This document shows, piece after piece, positions 54,063-62,020 of a stretch of DNA of 64,000 nucleotides. The DNA is from Chengkuizengella marina (GTDB lineage: Bacteria > Bacillota > Bacilli > Paenibacillales > KCTC-33759), in the NCBI RefSeq assembly GCF_009910845.1, contig NZ_SIJB01000007.1:124001-188000 (forward strand), written 5' to 3'. The notes beneath the pieces were generated by a model. The model was not told where the DNA came from, did not search any database, and saw nothing but the letters and a program-made list of their open reading frames with translations. How positions within the stretch are numbered: the stretch's first letter is position 1; the number at the start of each line of letters is the position of its first letter. The position numbers and the translations under genes were made by a program.

Positions 54063-54095
54063 ACTCATTCTTAAGCATGAAGAATGAGTCTGATT
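54063..54095 (+). terminator. Hairpin just upstream of the PI-PLC-like gene
   Basis: ACTCATTCTT (54063-54072) pairs with AAGAATGAGT (54080-54089) and is followed by CTGATTTTT. It may end transcripts from the decayed island, or work as a leader attenuator of the gene at 54141. Confidence 0.55.
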
Positions 54096-54140
54096 TTTGA
54101 CATGGTTTTATAAACTACACTATTTAGGAGGATATTTTTA

Positions 54141-55598
54141 ATGAAAATGATCAAGAAATCAATGAATTTCATCATTATTTTTACACTATTACTCCCTTTA
54201 GTTTTGACAAACAGTAGTTTTGTAATGTCTGCTAGTAACGAGAATTGGATGGAGCAAGTTAATTCTAATAATCCTGAGTTTGGTAATCGCACATTAAGAG
54301 AAGTCATATTACCAGGAACTCATGATGCAGGTACATCTACAATGGATGATGCAAACGACCCTAGAGACCCTGGTCCAGATTTTTGGAATCTTAAAGATTT
54401 ATTTCAAAATGCAGCTGCACATGCTGGAAAATCAATTGTTGCAGATTGGTCTCAGACACAAGGTTTAACCATTGAACAACAGTTAAATGAAGGGATTCGA
54501 TATTTTGATTTGCGTGTTGCACCTAATGTTTGGAAGCCAGTTTTTGACAGCTATCAAATTCAAGAAACAAATTTACGTACTCTTCATGGTTTATATGGGG
54601 AGTCGGTGAGTGAAATTATTGCTGATACGAAAAGGTTTCTGGATGAAAACGAAAAGGAAATTGTAATTCTAGATTTTCAACATTTTTATGAAATGACACA
54701 TAATAGCTACAATCATCTTAATCAATTACTCCAAAATACTTTTGGAGACTTGTTAATTCCTTCTTCATATGGAGTGAATGTTACACTTAACCAGCTCTGG
54801 AGTGAAAATAAGAGAGTCATCGTTTTATATGGTAGTGATAATCAGCGTTATACTAATTCAATAGATATAAGAAGCATTTATGCTAATGATTTTAGTAGTT
54901 GGCTTTGGGATCGTAGATCGAATGTTCAATCTGATTGGGCTAATACTACTGATGTGAATGTATTAAAACAAAGGCTTGATCAGAGCATTGCATCAGCAAA
55001 CTCTAATAAGTTTTTTGTACTACAAGGGGTACTAACACCTAGTGATGATTTAATTATCGATGCAGTACTTGGAGGTTTAGATCCGTTTTCAGCGATAGGT
55101 GTACATTCATTACATGAATTAGCAAGATCAGCCAATAATGAAGTTCCAAGATGGGTACTGAATGATTGGGCTAATGAACCATTAAATATTGTTATGCTGG
55201 ATTGGATTCATGAAACTGATATCGTTAATATCATTCGAAGTATGAACGAAGGAAGTGAGTATCAAGGACCTGTAGAACAACGAACTCTTATTGCTTCAAT
55301 AACATCAAATGGAGGACCTCAACCAGGTCAGAAACACCGTTCAAGTCATAACTTTTCTACTGTAAACATTCCCTCGGGTACTGAAAAGTTATATTGGGAA
55401 GTTGTGAATAACTCCAATACAGATGCAATTAGATTTAGAGTGAAAGAGGATGTTTCCATATGGACTGATCCAATTATATTTAACTCATTAAGCAGTGGTT
55501 CTTACACTGGTATCATAAGGAATGGCAAATTATATATTGCAGATCCATCAAACACAGGTGGAAATTCATTCACTGTTAAAGTTTATGCTGTTAAATAA
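54141..55598 (+). CDS. Secreted phosphatidylinositol-specific phospholipase C-like protein
   Basis: 485 residues. Signal peptide at 1-31 (cleavage near MSA). The PI-PLC X domain has both catalytic His: His61 (LPGTHDAGT) and His149 (LRTLHGLYG), plus YFDLRVAP and IVILDFQHFYEM. It is longer than the 300-residue Bacillus PI-PLC and resembles the eukaryote-like or large bacterial X-domain enzymes. A C-terminal module of about 110 residues (from about 375) is beta-rich. It would cleave phosphoinositides or GPI-type anchors outside the cell. SD AGGAGG. The next gene encodes a lipin-like phosphatase. Confidence 0.92.
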   Translation: MKMIKKSMNFIIIFTLLLPLVLTNSSFVMSASNENWMEQVNSNNPEFGNRTLREVILPGTHDAGTSTMDDANDPRDPGPDFWNLKDLFQNAAAHAGKSIVADWSQTQGLTIEQQLNEGIRYFDLRVAPNVWKPVFDSYQIQETNLRTLHGLYGESVSEIIADTKRFLDENEKEIVILDFQHFYEMTHNSYNHLNQLLQNTFGDLLIPSSYGVNVTLNQLWSENKRVIVLYGSDNQRYTNSIDIRSIYANDFSSWLWDRRSNVQSDWANTTDVNVLKQRLDQSIASANSNKFFVLQGVLTPSDDLIIDAVLGGLDPFSAIGVHSLHELARSANNEVPRWVLNDWANEPLNIVMLDWIHETDIVNIIRSMNEGSEYQGPVEQRTLIASITSNGGPQPGQKHRSSHNFSTVNIPSGTEKLYWEVVNNSNTDAIRFRVKEDVSIWTDPIIFNSLSSGSYTGIIRNGKLYIADPSNTGGNSFTVKVYAVK

Positions 55599-55679
55599 TT
55601 TTTTTAGTCATTTACCCATACAGTATCATATATACCATCTGAGGAAATAAAGTGAAATATATTAAAAGGAAATGATGAA

Positions 55680-56660
55680 ATGAAAAAATATTTATTTTTA
55701 TTGATCCTGACAGCTATACTAATTCTCCCAACATATCATTTAGCTGATGCCTCAGAGAATTCAAGCGAGTTGTATTATGATCTGTCAGTAGATTCATTTA
55801 ACCTACAACCGGAGGGTTTTAACGATTTTTTTAATGAATACTTCATATCCACTCATACTCCACATCATAATGGGTATGACAGAATCTATAATTCTACTGA
55901 TTCTCAGATTATTGAAGGAAAATTTCAATATGGGGATATTAGGAAAGACCTTGAAGGTGAATGGGTTTCAATATATTTGTGGTCGTTTTCAGATGAAGAG
56001 CCTACATGGACACAGATTGGTAGACAAAAAACGGACTCAGATGGTCGAATATCATATACTATATCAGAAGATCAGATACTAGGAAATGGATTACACCTAA
56101 TTAAATTGCATGTTGAAGGTGATGCAACTTTTGCAAATATGTTTATAAACGTAATTGATCAAGGTGAAAAGTTTGTTGTTTTTGATATTGATGGTACATT
56201 AACAACTGATGATTTTGAATCTGTAAAAGAATATGCTGATGAATTTTTTTCAGAGACATATCGTGCAGAAATGTATACAAGTGCTAATGAAGTAGTAGAT
56301 TATTATGTTGAACAAGGATACAGTATAATCTATTTGACAGCAAGACCATATTGGTTATCTGAAGTTTCACAAAGATGGCTAGTAGACAATAGTTTTCCAC
56401 ATGGGACTCTACATACCTATCCGGGGGCAACTTTTACTGAAGATGCAGCAGGATATAAAGAAAACTATTTATCAGATGTATTAAGTAGTGGAGGTATGAT
56501 AGATTTTGCTTATGGAAACGCTCTAACGGATATAGAAGCATATTTTAGCGTTGGTTTAAACAGGGATCGGATATTTATAATCGGAGAGAATGCAGGCATT
56601 GAGGGTACTACACCCGTTAATAATTATCCAGATCATCTAATGACTCTAATAGAGAACTAA
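55680..56660 (+). CDS. Secreted LNS2/lipin-like HAD-superfamily protein
   Basis: 326 residues. Signal peptide 1-24 (LADA). A beta-rich domain (about 35-160) comes before a HAD domain with DIDGTLTTDDF (Asp169, Asp171), TARPYWLSE and a late YGNALTDIEAY. This set matches the LNS2 domain of lipins and of Nir/RdgB phosphatidylinositol-transfer proteins. In lipins, DxDGT dephosphorylates phosphatidate; in Nir proteins the domain binds it. The order with a secreted PI-PLC suggests joint lipid processing. SD AAGGA 9 bp before ATG. Confidence 0.85.
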   Translation: MKKYLFLLILTAILILPTYHLADASENSSELYYDLSVDSFNLQPEGFNDFFNEYFISTHTPHHNGYDRIYNSTDSQIIEGKFQYGDIRKDLEGEWVSIYLWSFSDEEPTWTQIGRQKTDSDGRISYTISEDQILGNGLHLIKLHVEGDATFANMFINVIDQGEKFVVFDIDGTLTTDDFESVKEYADEFFSETYRAEMYTSANEVVDYYVEQGYSIIYLTARPYWLSEVSQRWLVDNSFPHGTLHTYPGATFTEDAAGYKENYLSDVLSSGGMIDFAYGNALTDIEAYFSVGLNRDRIFIIGENAGIEGTTPVNNYPDHLMTLIEN

Positions 56661-56678
56661 AACATCAGACTCTTTTGT

Positions 56679-56732
56679 AGTAAATCCCCCGTACTTATAA
56701 TAGACTAACTATATAAGGGGGGATTTACTTTG
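56679..56732 (+). promoter_or_regulatory. 12-bp inverted repeat burying the SD and start of the aminotransferase
   Basis: AGTAAATCCCCC (56679-56690) and GGGGGATTTACT (56718-56729) are perfectly complementary with a 27-nt loop. The right arm holds the SD (GGGGGG) and abuts the TTG start at 56730. If transcribed, this hairpin would hide the SD. The loop carries TATAAT (56695), so a promoter there would give an unfolded leader; an operator role is also possible. Confidence 0.6.
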
Positions 56733-58076
56733 TTTCAGAATCAGTCTGATATGTTAAAAAAAGATGAGCAGTATGTCTGGCATTCTATGAAACCTTATAA
56801 TCCTGAAGCCACATTGGTGGTCAAAAAAGCAAAAGGATCTTGGATTACGGATAATAGAGGAAAAACATATTTAGATGCCATGGCAGGTCTTTATTGTGTA
56901 AATGTAGGATATGGTAGACATGAATTAGCTGAAGCTGCTTATGAGCAACTAAACAATCTAGCATATTATCCGCTTACACAAACTCACGAACCTGCGATAA
57001 AACTAGCTGAAAAGCTTAATGAAATGTTAGATGATGAATATGTTGTATTTTTCTCCAATAGTGGTTCAGAAGCAAACGAAACTGCTTTTAAAGTCGCTAG
57101 ACAATATCATCAACAAAAAGGAGAACACTCTCGTTACAAATTCATTTCCAGATATCGAGCTTATCATGGTAACACAGCAGGTTCACTTGCGGCTACAGGT
57201 CAAGCTCAACGCAAGTATAAATATGAACCATTAGCGCCAGGATTTATTCACGTTGCACCACCTGATTCTTATCGTATGAATGAAAACGCTAACGATCCAA
57301 AAGAATTAGAGTCAGTTAAATCTATAGATCGTGCAATGACGTGGGAATTAAGTGAAACAGTTGCTGGAGTGATCATGGAACCGATCATTACAGGTGGGGG
57401 TGTGCTCATGCCTCCTAATAATTACATGAGTGGTGTTAAAGAGGTATGTGAAAAACATGGTGCACTATTCATTGTTGATGAAGTCATTTGTGGATTTGGC
57501 AGAACGGGAGAGGCATTTGGGTTTATGAATTATGGAGTCAAACCAGACATCATATCGATGGCAAAAGGGATCACTAGCGCCTATTTACCCTTATCAGCAA
57601 CTGCTGTAAGAAGGGAGATCTATGAAGCCTTTATAGGTTCAGAAGAATACGAATATTTTCGACATGTAAATACGTTTGGTGGAAATCCAACTGCTTGTGC
57701 ACTTGCCCTTAAAAATCTTGAAATCATGGAAAAAGAAAAGCTATTTGATCGGTCTAAGGAAGTTGGCAATCGTTTATTAAATGAACTTCAGAGCATATTA
57801 CAGGATCATCCATATGTAGGGGACGTTAGAGGAAAGGGATTACTAATAGGATTAGAACTAGTATCTGACAAAGAGACAAAGGAACCATTAGAATCTAGGC
57901 TGGTTAATCAAGTCATCAGTATTTGTAAGGAAAATGGTTTAATAATAGGGAAAAATGGTGCAACTGTTGCTGGATATAATAATGTTATTATTTTGTCTCC
58001 ACCTCTTACGATTGGAAAAGAAGATATAGAATTTCTTATTAAAACTTTAGTGGATGCTTTACAAAAAATAAAATAG
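56730..58076 (+). CDS. Class III (omega) aminotransferase, possibly beta-alanine:pyruvate
   Basis: 448 residues from a TTG start (SD GGGGGGA). PLP aminotransferase markers: AGLYCVNVGYGR, FFSNSGSEANETAFKVAR, YRAYHGNTAGSLAATGQ, FIVDEVICGFGRTG, and the PLP Lys in SMAKGITSAYLPLS. The sequence type is the omega-amino-acid:pyruvate or polyamine/beta-alanine group. With the pyd operon 6 kb upstream, beta-alanine to malonate semialdehyde is a sensible role, though taurine or putrescine use is possible. Its start is covered by an inverted repeat. Confidence 0.9.
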   Translation: MFQNQSDMLKKDEQYVWHSMKPYNPEATLVVKKAKGSWITDNRGKTYLDAMAGLYCVNVGYGRHELAEAAYEQLNNLAYYPLTQTHEPAIKLAEKLNEMLDDEYVVFFSNSGSEANETAFKVARQYHQQKGEHSRYKFISRYRAYHGNTAGSLAATGQAQRKYKYEPLAPGFIHVAPPDSYRMNENANDPKELESVKSIDRAMTWELSETVAGVIMEPIITGGGVLMPPNNYMSGVKEVCEKHGALFIVDEVICGFGRTGEAFGFMNYGVKPDIISMAKGITSAYLPLSATAVRREIYEAFIGSEEYEYFRHVNTFGGNPTACALALKNLEIMEKEKLFDRSKEVGNRLLNELQSILQDHPYVGDVRGKGLLIGLELVSDKETKEPLESRLVNQVISICKENGLIIGKNGATVAGYNNVIILSPPLTIGKEDIEFLIKTLVDALQKIK

Positions 58077-58105
58077 ACATTGAGTTTCAATAGTCAAGTT
58101 TCATT

Positions 58106-58172
58106 AAGGAGCCTGGTTCTTTGGAGTTATTGTTTTGATTACTTTAACAATATCAAAGGCAAGGCTCCTTTT
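58106..58172 (+). terminator. Terminator of the aminotransferase gene
   Basis: AAGGAGCCT pairs with AGGCTCCTT; inner arms (TTTG...CAAAG, AATAA/TT) extend it. TTTT follows at 58169. Confidence 0.75.
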
Positions 58173-58296
58173 CGTATATTAAGATCCTAGTTAGATTTTC
58201 ATTTTAATTGGTAATAACTAATGGGCACTTCAATGTACCAAAGACATAGGTGCAATGAGGCTATCTACTTTTGTTGAATATCTTAGGATTAAGTTG

Positions 58297-59247
58297 TTAT
58301 AGCGGTTTAACTGGCAGATAAATATCTATAAGATGCTTCTTTTCGGGATGTGTGTTAGGATCATTTAAATACATTTCAAAACTTGCTCCATCATCAGGCT
58401 GATATCCACTATTAGGCAACCACTCACCGTATAAATACTTCCACGCATCACCATGTTGCTCACCATTATCAATCGTAAAATGTCCAATTGCATATTTCCC
58501 TGCAGGGATAGCCATTTTGCCTAATTCACCATCTACTATCGTATCTTTTGGAACGGCCATACATACGCTTGTTCTCAGTTTATCCTCATTTGTAATTTCA
58601 TGGTTGTCATGATAGATAGTTAATAGTTTTATTCCTTTATCATTCACAATCCCTTTTGCTGAAGCCCAAGTTACTAATCTACCAAGCATATTCTGAAATA
58701 CTTTTCCAAATTCTGAATAAGCACCTACATGACGCAGATAAATCACAGTCATTTCTTCAACATCAACAATATCCACCTTACATTCCAATTTCAATTTTTT
58801 TTGCCTCCAATCATTTGTTTTATCAATTTCATTGTATCTTAGAGGCGCATTATTGACTTTTCTAATCTTGCTATTGGTTTGGCTTTTCTTGCTATAAGTT
58901 AATCTATATTCTGTTGCACTCATTCCGTAATATTTTTTAAATGATCGGGCAAACATGGCTGAATTCGTAAAACATAAATCTAAAGCAATTTCAGTAATTG
59001 TTTTATGAGGGGCATGAAGCAAGTAACTTGCTGCTTTTTCTAGTTTCAATCTATTGATGTAGTTAGAAAGTGTTTCGTTCATGATGCTTCCAAATATCCT
59101 ATGGAAATGATATTTGGAAAACCCTGAAATTGCTGAGAGTTCTTCCAATGTAAAGACTTTATTTATATTTCTTTCAATATAGTCTTGAACTAAATTAATT
59201 CGTGAAACATATTCTCGATGTAATAAAGAACTTTTTGTGCTATCCAT
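58297..59247 (-). CDS. AraC-family regulator with GyrI-like effector domain
   Basis: 316 residues from the ATG at 59245-59247 (SD TGGAGG). N-terminal double HTH (about 10-115): FTLEELSAISGFSKYHFHRIF and ITEIALDLCFTNSAMFARSFKK. The C-terminal part (about 160-316) is a GyrI-like drug- or ligand-binding domain (IVDVEEMTVIYLRHVGAYSE, AIPAGKYAIGHFTI, FEMYLNDPNTHPEKK). The ROB/BmrR-type architecture implies multidrug-like ligand sensing. No obvious target besides its neighbours. Confidence 0.93.
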   Translation of the reverse strand: MDSTKSSLLHREYVSRINLVQDYIERNINKVFTLEELSAISGFSKYHFHRIFGSIMNETLSNYINRLKLEKAASYLLHAPHKTITEIALDLCFTNSAMFARSFKKYYGMSATEYRLTYSKKSQTNSKIRKVNNAPLRYNEIDKTNDWRQKKLKLECKVDIVDVEEMTVIYLRHVGAYSEFGKVFQNMLGRLVTWASAKGIVNDKGIKLLTIYHDNHEITNEDKLRTSVCMAVPKDTIVDGELGKMAIPAGKYAIGHFTIDNGEQHGDAWKYLYGEWLPNSGYQPDDGASFEMYLNDPNTHPEKKHLIDIYLPVKPL

Positions 59248-59364
59248 AAATAAAACCTCCATTACTATAAATGTTAGTGTTATCATTTTATCATTAACCA
59301 ATATGCATCGCTTTTCTTATCTTGCTAAATTAGAGGGAAAATTGTTATATGAAAGAGAAAAACT

Positions 59365-59411
59365 AAAAACAAATGACCTTGGGTGCACTAAACACCTAAC
59401 AAGGTCATTTG
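59365..59411 (-). terminator. Terminator of the ypbS-like gene
   Basis: CAAATGACCTTG (59370-59381) and CAAGGTCATTTG (59400-59411) pair, with inner GGTG/CACC. On the minus strand TTTTTAGTTTTT follows. Confidence 0.85.
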
Positions 59412-59425
59412 ATCGATTTTGATTA

Positions 59426-59680
59426 CTATTTTCTGTTCACAAACTCTCTTACCATATCATCACTTACAAAAACGCGTGTAGGTGATATCCCTTGTTTAGC
59501 GTGATCGTTGATTTTACCAGTCCAATGATTGATTTTATCTGTAGAAAAAGGTTTGCCTTCTTTGCATAATTGAACTGCCTCATCTATGGCTTTCTCTCGT
59601 AGTAAATCTAGCTCTTGGAATTGTACCAGATGTTTATGCAATTTATTTGTATGTTCAGTTAAGGCTTCTCTCGTATCCAT
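59426..59680 (-). CDS. ypbS: YpbS-like DUF2533 protein
   Basis: 84 residues. It matches YpbS of Bacillus subtilis in design: REALTEHTNKLHKHLVQFQE, EAVQLCKEGKPFSTDKIN, NDHAKQGISPTRVFVS. A soluble, helix-rich protein of unknown function found in Bacilli. SD AGAGAGGAC precedes the ATG. Confidence 0.85.
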   Translation of the reverse strand: MDTREALTEHTNKLHKHLVQFQELDLLREKAIDEAVQLCKEGKPFSTDKINHWTGKINDHAKQGISPTRVFVSDDMVREFVNRK

Positions 59681-60452
59681 ATTATCTGTCCTCTCTATGT
59701 TATTTCATTGTATTTCCTCTAATTATTTCCCGGGCGAGCGCGGGAATCGATGAGAATCGTGATGAGTTTACAAAATATTTCTCTATAGCTCATTTTGATA
59801 TGAATGATATTGACGAATAAACAAATGATGATCATGCATTCTTAACATATAATACAATGAGGTAAGAAATTTTAAAAGGAAATATTCATCTAAATAATAA
59901 AAATTTCATGGCATAATGATCTTTCCAGTTCAATATATCATTCCATGCACGAAAATAATCTTTTAAAAATATTATCCATTGTAATTCTACTTATTGAATT
60001 TTATCTAAGGGAATGCTTGCTATTTAATGGTATATCTTTTTCGTTTGAAATTAATATTTCGTTAATATGTTAATGCATTTATTAAACAATTAAGCAATAA
60101 TGGATGTATTAAATATAGGGGTACAACGAAGTGCAAATAAATTTTATATATAACTGAGTGAAGTTAAAATGGAAACTGAATAAGGTTGCATCAAATCGTT
60201 TACTGTATTTATTCAGATCTTCTTCTCTCCAAAATTTTAAGAAGCAATAGGTAAACAGGTAAAATCTAAATCGATAAAAGATGGCATTTTGTTGAGTGAA
60301 AAAGATGTTTTGATTCTAGCAGATCATCATATTCATCACTATTTAAAAGAAGATATTCAAACAAAAGGTAAAACGTAAAAAGTGTAAAATTTTAAATAAT
60401 AGAGTGAATAACTAGTAAATAGAATTATCAACATTAATTATAACCAGTTACG
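59681..60452. other. Gap with coding fragments
   Basis: No intact gene. A coding-like tail (GIDENRDEFTKYFSIAHFDM) ends at a TAA at 59818-59820, starting next to an unusual GC-rich patch (CCCGGGCGAGCGCGGG, 59731). A second fragment is at 60241-60378. The middle (59830-60240) is AT-rich and closed in all frames. Confidence 0.5.
60241..60378 (+). pseudogene. 45-residue relic of an unknown gene
   Basis: The frame reads AIGKQVKSKSIKDGILLSEK and DVLILADHHIHHYLKEDIQT to a TAA at 60376. It has no start codon and a stop directly before it. Charged, well-mixed composition suggests a true former gene. No family recognised. Confidence 0.4.
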
Positions 60453-60483
60453 AAAATCTTCTTCCAATAAGGAAGAAGATTTT
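60453..60483. terminator. Hairpin between fragment and lipoprotein gene
   Basis: AAAATCTTCTTCC, loop AATAA, GGAAGAAGATTTT: perfect 13-bp stem with AT ends, suited to termination in both directions. It lies 35 bp past the end of the lipoprotein gene (minus). Confidence 0.75.
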
Positions 60484-60517
60484 AATATGAAATTATTGAC
60501 TTTAAAAATAAACCTTG

Positions 60518-61330
60518 TTAATTTTCAACATCGTTTTTCCACACTTCATGATCTTTTTTTAAAATCCCCCTTAAATCTTGAATATTGATCTCAAATTCAG
60601 CGTGATCACCTAAGGCGTGAATAACATTCACACTAATACCTAGTCCCTTGTCTGTAAAATAACTAAATATTTTTTTTCCCTCAATCTCTAAAGAATCCGC
60701 GTTCCCAAGCATTTTCATTAAATCTTCTTCAGAAAATGAATCTAGTACATTGTCATGTTCAGGTTTAAGAGCTTTAAACTCACCATTTTTTAATTTATTA
60801 ATAAATTTTTTATCTATAACTATAATATCGTTTAGTCTTTCCTTTTTTTCTGTTGCGATATTTATGTTGCTTGTATAAAATACATTAATTGGATAAGCTG
60901 CTGGCAAATCAACATAACTAACGCCAAAGTATTGAATGCTTATTAAATTTTCACTTTTCCACGTAACCTTATTGTTTATCTCAATAGTAAGTGGACCATC
61001 TGCATGGGAATATAAATTTAGGATTGTTAATGCTTCATCCTTGATCAATTGGTTAATATTTTTTACTTTGTCATTTATATTGACATCAGGCCCTGATAAA
61101 TTTGCAATTTGGGGATATTTTATTTTTATTTCTTTGTTCTCAATGTAAGATTCCTGCACGATATCATAGGTCAGATTAGTCTCATTGTTTGTTCCTTTCT
61201 TCTTATTCAAACTCACTTCACTTCCTGAAGTATCATTTTTATCAACACTAGATACATCATTATCTATATCACATGACGATAACATTATTAATGTGAATAA
61301 TAATATAATAACAAAACCTGTTTTCTGCAT
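60518..61330 (-). CDS. Lipoprotein with DUF4163/DUF3298 (RsiV/PdaC-like) domain
   Basis: 270 residues. Lipoprotein signal with lipobox LSSC (Cys20), a Ser/Asp/Lys-rich linker to about 50, then a DUF4163-like part (YDIVQESYIENKEIKIKYPQ, IEINNKVTWKSENLISIQYF) and a C-terminal DUF3298-like part (LNDIIVIDKKFINKL, FTDKGLGISVNVIHALGDHA). These domains occur in the lysozyme receptor RsiV and the deacetylase PdaC. No deacetylase or sigma-binding part is fused. A cell-wall-facing lipoprotein of unknown ligand. SD GGAGTTGGGG. Confidence 0.85.
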   Translation of the reverse strand: MQKTGFVIILLFTLIMLSSCDIDNDVSSVDKNDTSGSEVSLNKKKGTNNETNLTYDIVQESYIENKEIKIKYPQIANLSGPDVNINDKVKNINQLIKDEALTILNLYSHADGPLTIEINNKVTWKSENLISIQYFGVSYVDLPAAYPINVFYTSNINIATEKKERLNDIIVIDKKFINKLKNGEFKALKPEHDNVLDSFSEEDLMKMLGNADSLEIEGKKIFSYFTDKGLGISVNVIHALGDHAEFEINIQDLRGILKKDHEVWKNDVEN

Positions 61331-61423
61331 TTCCCCAACTCCTTTAAATTAAGTTACTTTAAGTAAAATAATTTCAATAATTTTTTTGCCCTACATTCTA
61401 AATTTATCTTATTTCATGATACC

Positions 61424-61450
61424 AAAAAAAACCACCTCTGGGAGGGGTTC
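61424..61450 (-). terminator. Terminator after the VOC gene
   Basis: AACCACCTC and GAGGGGTT pair (one bulge, 3-nt loop); on the minus strand TTTTTTT follows. It lies about 130 bp past the VOC gene. Confidence 0.7.
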
Positions 61451-61576
61451 TCTTAAGATTGAATGATACAATATGAAAATGAGAAGTTCAAAGGTTAGGG
61501 GCAAATGCCCCTAACTACTTAATCTTTGGAAAAATTCTAAATGTATATAGATTTAGTTAACTAATTGTTACACTAA

Positions 61577-61999
61577 CTAATTAGCTTTTTCTGCGAATCC
61601 TAAAACATTCCCGTTACAATCTTTAATATGAAACTCCTGCATTCCATACCAAGTAGTATATAGATCTCTTACAATCTCAACTTTTTCTTGTATTTCTTCA
61701 TAAAAATATGTTAAACCTTCTACTTCTAAATAAAAACAAGTAGATATACCTTTTGGCATCTCTTCAAAAATAGGTACATCCTCAGCAATACTGTCCGGTG
61801 TTTGGAACATGATTTGGAAATCATCTTTACTCATGATGGCAAAAACATAATTTTTATCTTGATCTATTTCTTTCGTCGTAATTTGATTATCATCTACGAC
61901 CATTTCAAGTTTAAACCCTAATATATCACGGTAATATGCTATGGAAGTATTCAAATCCTCACTAATAAAGTTTGTCGTAAATTTTTTTAATTTCATCAT
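61577..61999 (-). CDS. VOC-family protein, partner of a WYL regulator
   Basis: 140 residues. VOC fold: FTTNFISEDLNTSIAYYRDI, LGFKLEMVVDD, and ending EFHIKDCNGNVLGFAEK. The usual first His is Thr/Asn here, so metal binding may be incomplete. Probably a binding or resistance-type protein. SD AAAGGAGAG precedes the ATG. It starts 21 bp after the WYL regulator stop on the same strand, so the two form an operon. Confidence 0.87.
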   Translation of the reverse strand: MMKLKKFTTNFISEDLNTSIAYYRDILGFKLEMVVDDNQITTKEIDQDKNYVFAIMSKDDFQIMFQTPDSIAEDVPIFEEMPKGISTCFYLEVEGLTYFYEEIQEKVEIVRDLYTTWYGMQEFHIKDCNGNVLGFAEKAN

Positions 62000-62020
62000 T
62001 CATACTCTCCTTTTAAAGCA

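Larger units (their letters stand above)
52587..54140. other. 1.55-kb island of decayed genes
   Basis: No intact gene is seen. It holds an IS3-type OrfA relic on minus (52775-52950), another coding-like minus fragment (53190-53321), an SD with an aborted start (AAGGAGGGTTTTGAAATG then a stop at 53406-53416), an orphan cre-like site (53689), and a hairpin (54063). An ATCAGGTGGAG/CTCCATCTGAT hairpin at 52774-52801 overlaps the OrfA relic's stop. Stop codons fill all frames between these points. Confidence 0.7.
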
